Source: JAWKWH01 sp963669415
GTDB taxonomy: Bacteria > Pseudomonadota > Alphaproteobacteria > Rhizobiales > Rhizobiaceae
Length of the DNA stretch: 64,000 nt
Assembly (NCBI GenBank): GCA_963669415.2
Contig: CAXXPS010000003.1
Coordinates: 1,178,001-1,242,000, forward strand
Direction of reading: 5' to 3'
The first letter of the stretch is position 1, and every line of letters starts with the position of its first letter. Under the pieces are notes generated by a model that was not told where the DNA came from, did not search any database, and was given only the letters and a program-made list of their open reading frames with translations. Made by a program: the position numbers and the translations under genes. Shown here one piece after another: positions 36,048-44,095 of the stretch.

Positions 36048-37613
36048 TCACGTGAACGCGTCGGGCATCGATTCCTTTTTCTTGGCGATAAATGACTGCA
36101 GTGCTTCATCAATGCCCGCATCAAGTTCGGGGGCCTGATAACTGTTCAACCATTGGCGCGCCAATTCGTTGGCCCTTTGATTTGCCGCCTTTTCGCCTTC
36201 GGTTTGCCATTGCTCAAATGAATTGTTGTCGGCAATCGTCGACCGGTAGAAAGCAGTCTGAAAGTTCGCCTGAGTATGGCTGCACCCTAGATAGTGGCTT
36301 CCCGGACCAACTTCGCGAATGGCATCCAGTGCCTGATCGTTCTCGGTCAGCGAAACTCCCTCAGCAATGCGCTGCTGCATACCCAGTTGGTCGATATCCA
36401 TCATGAATTTTTCGTAGGAGCTGACCAGGCCGCCTTCCAGCCAACCAGCGGCGTGAAGAACAAAATTCGTCCCCGCGAGTACCGTGGAGTTGATTGTGTT
36501 GGCGCTCTCATAGGCAGCCTGAGCGTCGCTCAGCTTCGAGCCACACAAGGACCCACCGGTTCGAAACGGCAATCCCATTCTGCGCGCCAACTGCGCTGCT
36601 CCATAAGACACGAGAGTAGGCTCAGGGGTGCCGAATGTCGGAGCGCCCGATTGCATGGAAATTGAGGATGCAAAAGTGCCGAACAACACCGGCGCGCCCG
36701 GTCGGACCAATTGCGTGAACGCCGCACCTGCCAAAACTTCTGCCAGAACCTGGGTCAGGGTTCCTGCCACGGTGACCGGACTCATGGCACCGGCGAGAAT
36801 GAACGGTGCGATGATGCAGGCCTGGTTGTTGCGGGCGTAAACCTTGGCTGCTCCAAGCATAGTTTCGTCAAAAACCATCGGCGAATTGGCGTTGATCAGG
36901 CTGACCAGCACGGTGTTGTCGTCAACAAACTGCTCACCGAACAGGATCTTGCACATTTCGACGGTGTCTTCGGCGCGTTCAGGCGCCGTCACCGATCCCA
37001 TGAACGGTTTGTCGGAATAACGGATATGGGTGTAAATCATGTCGAGGTGGCGCTTGTTGACCGGAATATCGACCGGTTCGCAGACGGTGCCACCTGAGTG
37101 GTGAATTGCCGGCGCCATGTAGGCGAGTTTCACAAAGTTGCGAAAATCCTCAATGGTTGCGTACCGACGCTCGCCTTCAAGATCGCGCACAAATGGCGGT
37201 CCATAGACAGGCACGAAAACAGTTGCGTTGCCACCAATCTGCACTGATCTTTCCGGATTGCGGGCGTGTTGGGTAAAAACCGAAGGTGCGGTTTTGATCA
37301 GCTCACGGCACAGGTCTTTTGGAAAATGAACCCTTTCACCCTTAACCTCGGCACCGGCATCCCGCCAAAGGTTCAACGCTTCGGCGTCATCACGAAATTC
37401 AATTCCGATCTCTTCCAATACCGTATCAGCATTGGCCTCAATGAGCGTCAGACCTTCCTCATCTAGAACTTCGAATGGCTTCAATGCCCGCTTTATGTAG
37501 GTCAGTTGCGTTCCCGGCCCGCCTCCGGATCTAGCCGCGCGCCGTGCCGCTGCGCCGCCACCAGCACGGGCGCCGCGTCTTGATCTTCCGCCGTCTGCAG
37601 AAACTTCGTTCAT
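36048..37613 (-). CDS. Trimethylamine methyltransferase (MttB) family protein, non-pyrrolysine
   Basis: A 521-residue TIM-barrel methyltransferase that moves a methyl group from a methylated amine or related compound to a corrinoid protein. Family blocks are LKPFEVLDEEGLTLIEANAD, AIHHSGGTVCEP and PVLFGTFASSISMQSGAPTFG. The frame is open with no internal amber codon, so it belongs to the non-Pyl branch that includes the glycine betaine methyltransferase MtgB; the substrate cannot be predicted. The first 35 residues are an Arg/Gly/Ala-rich extension (GRSRRGARAGGGAAARRAAR). It is divergent from the corrinoid protein gene, and GAGGGA precedes the ATG. Confidence 0.9.
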   Translation of the reverse strand: MNEVSADGGRSRRGARAGGGAAARRAARSGGGPGTQLTYIKRALKPFEVLDEEGLTLIEANADTVLEEIGIEFRDDAEALNLWRDAGAEVKGERVHFPKDLCRELIKTAPSVFTQHARNPERSVQIGGNATVFVPVYGPPFVRDLEGERRYATIEDFRNFVKLAYMAPAIHHSGGTVCEPVDIPVNKRHLDMIYTHIRYSDKPFMGSVTAPERAEDTVEMCKILFGEQFVDDNTVLVSLINANSPMVFDETMLGAAKVYARNNQACIIAPFILAGAMSPVTVAGTLTQVLAEVLAGAAFTQLVRPGAPVLFGTFASSISMQSGAPTFGTPEPTLVSYGAAQLARRMGLPFRTGGSLCGSKLSDAQAAYESANTINSTVLAGTNFVLHAAGWLEGGLVSSYEKFMMDIDQLGMQQRIAEGVSLTENDQALDAIREVGPGSHYLGCSHTQANFQTAFYRSTIADNNSFEQWQTEGEKAANQRANELARQWLNSYQAPELDAGIDEALQSFIAKKKESMPDAFT

Positions 37614-37914
37614 AACAATCCCTCAGAGCCACTTTTAACGGCCCGATCGCCGTTCTTCAAAATCGTAGTTTACGTCTCGCTTTGAACGTTTCCGCCAACG
37701 CCAAGGCGTGTCGCAAAAGCGATAAGGCTGTCTGTGCTGAACGCCAGTTTCGGCTGTCCAATATGCGGCATTCAAGAGAAGGCATCGGAAAGTGGCGTTA
37801 TCGTCGTCGCGTACGTCGCAATCCGGCTATGCCATTGGCATCTGAAGGAAATATGGATAGGGAGGATATCACCATTGCGCACTGCGCCGGGCGAATCTGA
37901 GGGAGCCTCCGGAA
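37614..37914. other. Divergent intergenic region between mttB and corrinoid protein genes
   Basis: 301 nt between two divergent starts. It contains a 12-bp inverted repeat ACGCCAAGGCGT (37698-37709). A possible GTG-started small frame (37734-37922) encodes a CPIC...CHWH pattern and overlaps the corrinoid gene start by 8 nt. It does not contain the ATAAAGAATTCTTTAT operator. Promoters for both genes must lie here. Confidence 0.4.
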
Positions 37915-38613
37915 ATGTCTGACGACGAAATCATTCTGTCCGAATTGAGTGACGATGAACTCGTGCCGCAAATGCACGATGATCTTTATGACGGGCTGAA
38001 AGAGGAAATCGAGGAAGGGACTCGGATCCTGCTTGACCGCGGTTGGATGCCCTATGATGTGCTGACCAAGGCTCTTGTCGAAGGTATGCGCATCGTCGGC
38101 GAGGATTTCCGTGATGGTATTCTGTTCGTGCCGGAAGTCCTGTTGTCAGCCAACGCCATGAAAGCGGGTATGTCGATTTTGCGCCCGTTGCTCGCGGAGA
38201 CCGGCGCTCCGAAACTCGGCAAGATGGTCATTGGCACCGTCAAGGGTGATATCCATGATATCGGCAAAAACCTCGTTGGCATGATGATGGAGGGAGCCGG
38301 GTTCGATGTAGTCGACCTCGGTATCAACAATCCGGTCGAAAACTATCTCGAAGCCATCGAGCGCGAGGAACCGGACATTATCGGCATGTCAGCACTGCTT
38401 ACCACAACCATGCCTTACATGAAGGTGGTCATCGATACGATGGTTGAGAAGGGCATCCGCGATGATTATGTCGTGCTTGTCGGCGGCGCTCCGCTGAACG
38501 AGGAATTTGGCAAGGCAGTTGGAGCCGACGCTTACTGCCGAGATGCTGCAGTAGCAGTCGAAACGGCCAAGGAATTCATGTCGCGTCGCCACAATCAACG
38601 TGCCTCTGCCTGA
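37915..38613 (+). CDS. Corrinoid-binding methyl-carrier protein (MtbC/MttC type)
   Basis: A 232-residue two-domain B12 protein. A helical cap domain (about 20-100) is followed by a Rossmann cobalamin domain with the base-off ligand motif DIHDIGKNLVG (His of DxHxxG), then MSALLTTTM and VGGAPLNEEF. It carries the methyl group between methyltransferases. The first 35 residues are strikingly acidic (SDDEIILSELSDDELVPQMH, then EEIEEG). It is the only corrinoid protein in the locus, so MttB, the MtrH-like enzyme, the reactivase and perhaps the homocysteine enzyme should all use it. Confidence 0.93.
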   Translation: MSDDEIILSELSDDELVPQMHDDLYDGLKEEIEEGTRILLDRGWMPYDVLTKALVEGMRIVGEDFRDGILFVPEVLLSANAMKAGMSILRPLLAETGAPKLGKMVIGTVKGDIHDIGKNLVGMMMEGAGFDVVDLGINNPVENYLEAIEREEPDIIGMSALLTTTMPYMKVVIDTMVEKGIRDDYVVLVGGAPLNEEFGKAVGADAYCRDAAVAVETAKEFMSRRHNQRASA

Positions 38614-39154
38614 ACTTTCAGGTGTTGACCTGGAACCGGCCTGATTGCGAGTATTCGCAACAGCTTAGATTTCAATTTGTGAACAATGACTTATGTGTAT
38701 GCGGGCTACATAAGCAAAAAAATACCGCGCCGCGATGCCGCCGCTTGGCACCGGGCGCGGTACACCGGGAAAGACCATGGGGCAACGGTCGATTTGGCCG
38801 GTGTCAAACTTATTGGGCGTGATGTGTGGCCCCTGATTTCGTTACCGCCCGTATTCTCCTTCTAGCGATTTCACAGTGGCGGCCCCCCGCCGCTGTTTTA
38901 TTGTTATGATGTAGCCCTATTCCTGGCGGATCCCACGGTCGCCTGACCATTGTTGGTGATCAGCAACGAGTCTGGTCAACATGGCCGAACCCTGTTCCGC
39001 AAAATGTTTCACTTGTGCACGTCTGGAGCGGCGAACTGCGCGCCGTTGTTGAAGTGCCTCCCTCCAATGTAGCCCTATTCCTGGCGGATCCCACGGTCGC
39101 CTGCATTGTTGGTGATCAGCCCCCGCCGCTGTTTTATTGTTATGCGATGTAGCC
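38614..39154. other. Long non-coding stretch containing a duplicated sequence
   Basis: 541 nt with no convincing gene. A 9-bp inverted repeat, TACCGCGCC (38723-38731) and GGCGCGGTA (38754-38762), may close the corrinoid transcript. From 38885 on it holds the first copy of the tandem duplication that continues into the small minus-strand gene at 39155-39421. Confidence 0.6.
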
Positions 39155-39307
39155 CTATTCCTGGCGGATCCCACGGTCGCCTGACCATTGTTGGTGATCA
39201 GCAACGAGTCTGGTCAACATGGCCGAACCCTGTTCCGCAAAATGTTTCACTTGTGCACGTCTGGAGCGGCGAACTGCGCGCCGTTGTTGAAGTGCCTCCC
39301 TCCAATG
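38885..39307. repeat. Imperfect tandem duplication (24-bp and 162-bp blocks)
   Basis: Block A, 24 bp starting CCCCGCCGCTGTTTTATTG, occurs at 38885-38908 and 39121-39144. Block B, 162 bp, is base-for-base identical at 38908-39069 and 39146-39307. A truncated third copy of the B start lies at 39067-39119, lacking an internal AC. The order is A-B-B(partial)-A-B. The second B copy contains the last 50 codons of the minus-strand small gene; the first copy duplicates that 3' end downstream. Confidence 0.9.
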
Positions 39308-39421
39308 ATGGGTTCTGCGCGGCTCAGTGCGTTCAAATGCCGGCAAAATTTCCGGGAGCGTAATCGTGTACTCTCCAAACGTTGTTTGTACCCCATTCCT
39401 TCCCTGTTGCGTCTGGCCCAT
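39155..39421 (-). CDS. Small basic protein of unknown function, 88 residues
   Basis: ATG at 39421 lies 5 nt after AAGGAGG, the strongest ribosome-binding site I noticed in the window. The protein begins MGQTQQGRNGVQTTFGEYTI, continues LPEILPAFERTEPRRTHHWR and has a basic core REALQQRRAVRRSRRAQVKH. I recognise no family. Its 3' half lies within the duplicated block, so a second copy of its C-terminal coding sequence sits downstream. It is divergent from the DUF1638 gene. Whether the C-terminus is native or was created by the duplication is unclear. Confidence 0.5.
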   Translation of the reverse strand: MGQTQQGRNGVQTTFGEYTITLPEILPAFERTEPRRTHHWREALQQRRAVRRSRRAQVKHFAEQGSAMLTRLVADHQQWSGDRGIRQE

Positions 39422-39503
39422 ATCATCCTCCTTGGGCAGGCGGTTGCTATCGCCCAATTTCATCACTACATGCATCCAAGCGATGCGTACGTGAATTAAA
39501 TCA

Positions 39504-39515
39504 CACAACGTTGTG
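39504..39515. promoter_or_regulatory. 12-bp palindrome between the small gene and DUF1638
   Basis: CACAACGTTGTG is a perfect palindrome in the 142-nt gap between the divergent small gene (start 39421) and the DUF1638 gene (start 39564). It is AT-poorer than, and unrelated to, the ATAAAGAATTCTTTAT operator. It is a candidate site for a different regulator. Confidence 0.4.
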
Positions 39516-39563
39516 ATTTCTCCGTGAAATCGTAAATGTCAGTCGCTGCCCAGGAGTTGGAAA

Positions 39564-40205
39564 TTGACTAATTCAACCCGTTCAATGAGGCAAAATGGCG
39601 AAAACCGCGCGCAAAAAGTCCGGGTCATTGCGTGTGGAATGATTGCTCGCGAAGTTCTCGCGGTAAAAGAACGTCACGGTTTGGAAAACTTGGATCTGGT
39701 GTGTTTACCTGCGCAATTTCATTACTACCCGGATCGCATCGCCCCAGCGATGGAAAAAGAAATTCGAAGGGCAAAAGAAGACGGCATTGAGCATATTTTG
39801 GCTGGATACGCAGATTGTGGAACCGGAGGGCATCTTGACCGGGTCTGTGAAAAACACGGCATAGAGCGAATCGATGGCCCTCATTGTTTTGCCTTCTATC
39901 AAGGGATGAAATCCTACGAGCAGATTGCTGACGATGATATGACGGCTTTTTACATGACCGATTTCCTATGCCGGCAATTCGAGGCTTTTTTCTTGAAACC
40001 TCTTGGCCTCGACAAGCACCCTGAACTTGCGAACGACTATTTCGGCCACTACGAGAAACTGGTGTATCTTGCTCAAACAGTTGACCCGTCTCTCGACAAG
40101 GTTGCCGAAGGCGCGGCCAGACAGTTGGGACTTCGATACGAGCGTCGGTATACGGGATATGGCGATTTGACTACGTCGCTATTGGCCGCCACCACGACGC
40201 CATGA
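39564..40205 (+). CDS. DUF1638 family protein
   Basis: A 213-residue protein with VRVIACGMIAREVLAVKE, LVCLPAQFHYYPDRIAPAM and GYADCGTGGHLDRVCEKHGIERIDGPHCFAFY, the core of DUF1638. The conserved Cys/His residues suggest a metal or cofactor site. Genes of this family commonly accompany corrinoid methyltransferase loci, and genetic work in Rhodobacterales (from memory) ties it to B12-dependent methionine synthesis; its activity is unknown. The start is TTG after CAGGAG; ATG 39585 is possible. Confidence 0.85.
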   Translation: MTNSTRSMRQNGENRAQKVRVIACGMIAREVLAVKERHGLENLDLVCLPAQFHYYPDRIAPAMEKEIRRAKEDGIEHILAGYADCGTGGHLDRVCEKHGIERIDGPHCFAFYQGMKSYEQIADDDMTAFYMTDFLCRQFEAFFLKPLGLDKHPELANDYFGHYEKLVYLAQTVDPSLDKVAEGAARQLGLRYERRYTGYGDLTTSLLAATTTP

Positions 40206-40305
40206 ATGTGTTATAGTGTGTGCGCTAGTTAACAGCAGATTTACGGGCGCGATGTAATCTTGTGCAGGGTATTTACCCACGCACGCGCGCCGAGGCATAT
40301 GGACC

Positions 40306-40941
40306 ATGGACGACCTGACTGCTGACAGTGCCTTAAGAGCCAATTCTGCGCCCCGGCGCCTGTCAGCCATATTCTCCCGGTTGGCACAAAATGCGACCGG
40401 TCCCGTGTCCATTGAACAGATTCGCGACGCTTTGGGCGACCGGTCATTTGCCGCGATGCTGGCATTTTTCGCCGTTTTGAACCTTGTGCCCTTCCCTCCC
40501 GGTACGACGTTAATCCTGGGACCGCCCCTGGTCATTGTCGCGGTGCAGATGGCGCTAGGCCACCATCGTGTGTGGTTGCCAAAATTTGTGCTTCGAAAAT
40601 CCGTCAGTAGGGAGCGCTTCATATCCATGACAGAGCGGCACCTTCCAAGATTGCTGCGTTTGGAGACATTGATTCGTCCGAGGCATTGGCCCTTTGCGGA
40701 TAGCGGTTTGGCTGATCGAATCATTGGATGGTTTGCGCTGATTCTTTCCATCGCGGTCACCATACCAATCCCACTCGGCAACTGGCTGCCGGCACTCGGT
40801 ATCCTGCTGATTGCATTTGCACTTTCCGAGCGTGACGGGATCCTTTTCTATGCCGGTGTGTTTGTGGGTACGTTGGCTCTTGTGGTCATTGCTGCAGTGA
40901 TAGGAGCCGCTGGAGCGGCCGCTGGCATTCTGTTTGGCTAA
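40306..40941 (+). CDS. exoD: ExoD family membrane protein
   Basis: A 211-residue protein. A soluble N-terminus (about 60 residues) is followed by several transmembrane segments: AAMLAFFAVLNLVPFPPGTTLILGPPLVIVAVQMALG early, then IIGWFALILSIAVTIPIPLGNWLPALGILLIAFALSERDG and a C-terminal pair. This is the ExoD pattern, linked in Rhizobium to exopolysaccharide and alkaline tolerance. The two halves look like an internal repeat (P-x-P rich helices). Its position within the methyl-transfer locus may be coincidental. Confidence 0.85.
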   Translation: MDDLTADSALRANSAPRRLSAIFSRLAQNATGPVSIEQIRDALGDRSFAAMLAFFAVLNLVPFPPGTTLILGPPLVIVAVQMALGHHRVWLPKFVLRKSVSRERFISMTERHLPRLLRLETLIRPRHWPFADSGLADRIIGWFALILSIAVTIPIPLGNWLPALGILLIAFALSERDGILFYAGVFVGTLALVVIAAVIGAAGAAAGILFG

Positions 40942-41074
40942 ATCCCGATATTCGGAACGCATGCGCACGCGTCGTTTTTGAATTTGCCGGTGTCGTCCTG
41001 TAAACAGCGGCAAAGCGGCCCTTCCGGCAATTGTCCGCGCAACTATCCGGCTGCTGTATTGTTGGGAACTGACC

Positions 41075-41377
41075 ATGGCTGATCTCACCATCGTCTATTG
41101 GCGCGATATTCCCGCGCAGGTTATCGTCAAGAAAGGTCGCGCGAATGCCAAGCGCGAACTTCCGCTTCGTTTCACTGAGGCAATCGATATGTGTGCCATG
41201 CGTTCGGGTGCTGACGATACCGATGCCTATCTCGCGGAATGGCGTCGGGGAGAACCTGTTTCGGTCGGAGATGACCTCGATACTGAAGCTGACAGGGCGT
41301 TGAACGAAATTGACACCGCATATCCCAAGGACCGGCTGGTGGCATTGGTCAATGCCGGCGGTGTCGACAATGGCTAA
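41075..41377 (+). CDS. Virulence factor family small protein (PF13769-type)
   Basis: A 100-residue soluble protein beginning MADLTIVYWRDIPAQVIVKK with a GRANAKRELPLRFTEAIDMCAMRSG core, recognised as the so-called virulence factor family. The name is historical; in alphaproteobacteria the gene regularly precedes the MTHFR C-terminal protein and MetF, as here. Its stop lies inside the next gene (8-nt overlap), indicating translational coupling. A role in methylene-THF reduction is inferred from synteny. Confidence 0.8.
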   Translation: MADLTIVYWRDIPAQVIVKKGRANAKRELPLRFTEAIDMCAMRSGADDTDAYLAEWRRGEPVSVGDDLDTEADRALNEIDTAYPKDRLVALVNAGGVDNG

Positions 41378-41954
41378 GAATACACCAATCGTTACTCAGG
41401 CAACCAAGGTGCGTAAAGCCGCGCCCAAACTTGCGTACAAACCTGCGCATGTCAGTCCGACGCAACGGTTGCGTAAGGGATACACAATCAGGCTTTGGTC
41501 GGTGCGACATTCTCGCGGTCTTGAATGGCTCTATGAGAAATTCGCCAACATATTTTTGATGCTGCACCCGTTCTGGAAAGCGGTCGGCTACCATCGCGCC
41601 GAAAAGCCGGTGACGTTTGTCGAAAGGCGCGTCAAAGGCCTTCTGTTCGATTGCCGCATGTGCGGACAGTGCATCTTGTCGTCAACCGGCATGTCTTGTC
41701 CCATGAATTGCCCTAAACAACTGCGCAATGGTCCTTGTGGAGGCGTTCGCGCCAACGGCAATTGTGAAGTCGAGCCGGACATGCCCTGTGTTTGGGTTCA
41801 GGCCTGGAATGGTGCTGAACGCATGCGGGAAGGCGAGCGAAATCTTGCTGTTGTGCAGAAGCCCGTCGATCAATCTGTGCGGGAAACCTCCTCCTGGCTG
41901 CGGGTAACGGCATCTGCAGCCGCTGAACGAACCGCCGAAGATGGTGGCAAGTAA
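41370..41954 (+). CDS. Methylene-tetrahydrofolate reductase C-terminal (MTHFR_C) type protein
   Basis: A protein of 194 residues with a zinc/Fe-S type cysteine cluster: FDCRMCGQCILSSTGMSCPM followed by NCPKQLRNGPCGG. This matches the MTHFR_C (MetV-like) family that partners MetF in acetogens. It probably forms a complex with the MetF encoded immediately after (1-nt overlap TAATG) and may supply electrons. ATG 41370 (MAKNTPIVTQ) is preferred to an upstream frame-start at 41310. Confidence 0.88.
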   Translation: MAKNTPIVTQATKVRKAAPKLAYKPAHVSPTQRLRKGYTIRLWSVRHSRGLEWLYEKFANIFLMLHPFWKAVGYHRAEKPVTFVERRVKGLLFDCRMCGQCILSSTGMSCPMNCPKQLRNGPCGGVRANGNCEVEPDMPCVWVQAWNGAERMREGERNLAVVQKPVDQSVRETSSWLRVTASAAAERTAEDGGK

Positions 41955-43057
41955 TGCAAAACGGTAACCGACCACCTCAACGGGACGAAAATCCAGCGGG
42001 TATCGATCTCCCGCTCGATCCGTTGCCAGGCCATACGTCACGCAGCCGCCTTGAGCGGATTCTTCGCCGTGGAGAGTTTGCTGTTACAACTGAACTCAAT
42101 CCTCCAGACAGCGCCAATCCGGAGGATGTGTACGAGCGGGTCGCCATTTTCGATGGCTGGGTCGACGGCATCAACGCCGTTGATGCGTCCGGCGCAAATT
42201 GCCACATGTCGTCAGTCGGCATTTGCGCACTTCTGACCCGTATGGGTTATGCGCCTATCTTGCAGATTGCTTGCCGTGACAAAAACCGTATCGCCATTCA
42301 AGGTGACGTGCTCGGTGCCGCCGCCATGGGTGTTTCCAACATACTCTGCCTCACCGGAGACGGTGTCCAAGCGGGAGATCAACCCGGTGCAAAGCCGGTG
42401 TTCGATCTCGATTGCATGAGCCTTTTGGAAACCATTCGTACCATGCGGGACGAGTCGAAATTTTTGTCAGGCCGCAAACTGACGACGGCGCCAGAAGTGT
42501 TTCTGGGCGCGGCTATCAATCCTTTTGCTCCGCCCTATGATTTCCGCCCACTGCGATTGGCCAAGAAAATAGCGGCCGGTGCCCAGTTCGTTCAAAGCCA
42601 GTATTGCTTTGATGTGCCGATGTTCCGGGAATACATGAAGCGGGTCAACGACATGGGATTGACCGAAGAGTGTTTTGTCATGTGCGGTGTCGGGCCCCTC
42701 GCCTCCGCCAAGACAGCACGCTGGATCAGGTCAAATGTGCCGGGAATTCATATCCCCGACAAGGTTATCGAACGCCTTGAAGGCGCCGAAAACCAAAAGC
42801 AGGAGGGGAAGCGCCTTTGCATCGACATCATCAATGAAGTCAAGGAGATTGAGGGCGTTTCCGGCATACATGTCATGGCGTATCGCCAGGAAGAGTTCGT
42901 TGCCGAAATCGTCCACGATTCCGGCGTATTGAAAGGCCGGAAGCCGTGGCAACGTGAAGCCCGCGCCGATGATGCGCTGGTTGCCGAAAGGCTGGAAGAA
43001 GTATTGCAGAATCCATCAGCGGAAAATCCCGCCGATGTTATCAGGGACACCGTTTGA
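41954..43057 (+). CDS. metF: Methylenetetrahydrofolate reductase (MetF)
   Basis: A 367-residue flavin-dependent TIM-barrel protein that links methylene-THF and methyl-THF. It has AVTTELNPPDSANPEDVYERV near the N-terminus (the catalytic Glu region), then LCLTGDGVQAGDQPGAKPVFDLD and VQSQYCFDVPMFREYM. It is coupled to the MTHFR_C gene. With an MttB enzyme feeding methyl groups, it could run in either direction: to supply methyl-THF for methionine or to oxidise methyl groups. Confidence 0.93.
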   Translation: MQNGNRPPQRDENPAGIDLPLDPLPGHTSRSRLERILRRGEFAVTTELNPPDSANPEDVYERVAIFDGWVDGINAVDASGANCHMSSVGICALLTRMGYAPILQIACRDKNRIAIQGDVLGAAAMGVSNILCLTGDGVQAGDQPGAKPVFDLDCMSLLETIRTMRDESKFLSGRKLTTAPEVFLGAAINPFAPPYDFRPLRLAKKIAAGAQFVQSQYCFDVPMFREYMKRVNDMGLTEECFVMCGVGPLASAKTARWIRSNVPGIHIPDKVIERLEGAENQKQEGKRLCIDIINEVKEIEGVSGIHVMAYRQEEFVAEIVHDSGVLKGRKPWQREARADDALVAERLEEVLQNPSAENPADVIRDTV

Positions 43058-43082
43058 TACCGGTTGAAACAAATCACATAAC

Positions 43083-43104
43083 GATATAAAGAATTCTTTA
43101 TATC
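43083..43104. promoter_or_regulatory. 22-bp perfect palindrome upstream of the methyl-THF:corrinoid methyltransferase
   Basis: Each half-site reads GATATAAAGAA outward-in, giving a perfect 22-bp palindrome 13 nt before ATG 43118. The central 16 bp are identical to the site at 31386-31401. It sits where a repressor would block the promoter or ribosome-binding site. It implies that the pterin module gene has its own promoter inside the virulence-factor/metF cluster. Confidence 0.75.
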
Positions 43105-43117
43105 ATCGGAGAAAATT

Positions 43118-44095
43118 ATGACACGCACAGTCGTAGCATCTGCCTCAAAAGAGATCATCATCGGTTTCGACCAACCCTTTTGCGTCATCGGGGAGCGAAT
43201 TAATCCTACCGGCAGAAAGAAACTCGCCGCGGAGATGAATGAAGGCAACTTCGAAACCGTAAGAAAAGATGCGCTTGAGCAAGTCGCCGCAGGCGCAACA
43301 ATGCTCGACGTCAATGCCGGTGTCACCGCCGTCGACCCGAACGTCACCGAGCCTCCGCTTCTGGTGAAGACGCTGGAGATTGTTCAGGAACTCGTCGACG
43401 CGCCCATTTCGATCGACAGTTCCGTTACGGCTGCGATTGAGGCTGGACTTAAAGTCGCCAAAGGCCGCCCACTGGTCAACTCGGTTACCGGTGAAGAAGA
43501 AAAGCTTGAGGCCATTTTGCCTCTGATCAAGAAATATGACGTACCGGTCGTCGCCATATCCAATGATGAAACAGGCATCTCCGAGGATCCGGACGTACGC
43601 TTTGAGGTTGCCAAGAAAATTGTTGAGCGTGCTGCCGATTTCGGCATTCCGGCTCATGATATCGTCGTCGATCCGCTGGTGATGCCGATCGGCGCGATGG
43701 GAACTGCAGGAAAGCAGGTGTTTGCGCTGCTGCGCCGCTTGCGCGAAGAATTGAAGGTTAACACCACCTGTGGTCTTTCCAACATCTCATTCGGCCTGCC
43801 GCACCGGCATGGCATCAACGCAGGCTTCATTCCGATGGTCATCGGCGCCGGCATGACTTCGGCAATCATGAACCCCTGCCGCCCACAGGAGATGGAGGCT
43901 GTCCGCGCCGCCAATGTCCTCAACGGAACAGACCCGGACTGCATGACCTGGATCCGCACATACAAGGATTATCAACCGCATGCGCCTGGCGCACCGGCCG
44001 CGGCCAACGCGAATCCGGCCGCAACTGGCGGCGTGCCGGGTGGACGCTCGGGCCGCCGTGGCGGCCGCGCAGCCAGGGCTGGTGCGAGGGGCTAG
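43118..44095 (+). CDS. Methyltetrahydrofolate:corrinoid methyltransferase (MtrH/AcsE-like pterin module)
   Basis: A 325-residue pterin-binding TIM barrel: CVIGERINPTGRKKLAAEM, GATMLDVNAG, PISIDSSV, LVNSVTGEE and TTCGLSNISFGLPHR, the pattern of the methyl-THF-binding region of MetH and of AcsE. It transfers methyl between THF and the corrinoid protein. The folded domain ends near residue 290. A Pro/Ala linker then leads to a Gly/Arg tail, GGRSGRRGGRAARAGARG. The gene has its own palindromic operator and overlaps the next small gene. Confidence 0.92.
   Translation: MTRTVVASASKEIIIGFDQPFCVIGERINPTGRKKLAAEMNEGNFETVRKDALEQVAAGATMLDVNAGVTAVDPNVTEPPLLVKTLEIVQELVDAPISIDSSVTAAIEAGLKVAKGRPLVNSVTGEEEKLEAILPLIKKYDVPVVAISNDETGISEDPDVRFEVAKKIVERAADFGIPAHDIVVDPLVMPIGAMGTAGKQVFALLRRLREELKVNTTCGLSNISFGLPHRHGINAGFIPMVIGAGMTSAIMNPCRPQEMEAVRAANVLNGTDPDCMTWIRTYKDYQPHAPGAPAAANANPAATGGVPGGRSGRRGGRAARAGARG

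Noticed and set aside
36048..37613. Pyrrolysine-dependent MttB
   Set aside because: The frame is continuous without an in-frame amber codon and no pyl genes are nearby, so it is a non-Pyl family member.
38917..39204. Minus-strand open frame across the first repeat copy
   Set aside because: Its C-terminal part is merely the duplicated 3' end of the 39155-39421 gene; it lacks a ribosome-binding site and its N-terminal part has no independent similarity.
38885..39307. CRISPR-like or insertion-sequence interpretation of the repeats
   Set aside because: Only two full copies with 24- and 162-bp units, no regular spacers, no terminal inverted repeats, no transposase and no cas genes.
43058..43117. 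Cobalamin or SAM riboswitch before the methyl-transfer genes
   Set aside because: Only 60 nt are available, filled by the palindrome; no B12-box or SAM-riboswitch-like pairing was seen there or before 37915 and 31435.
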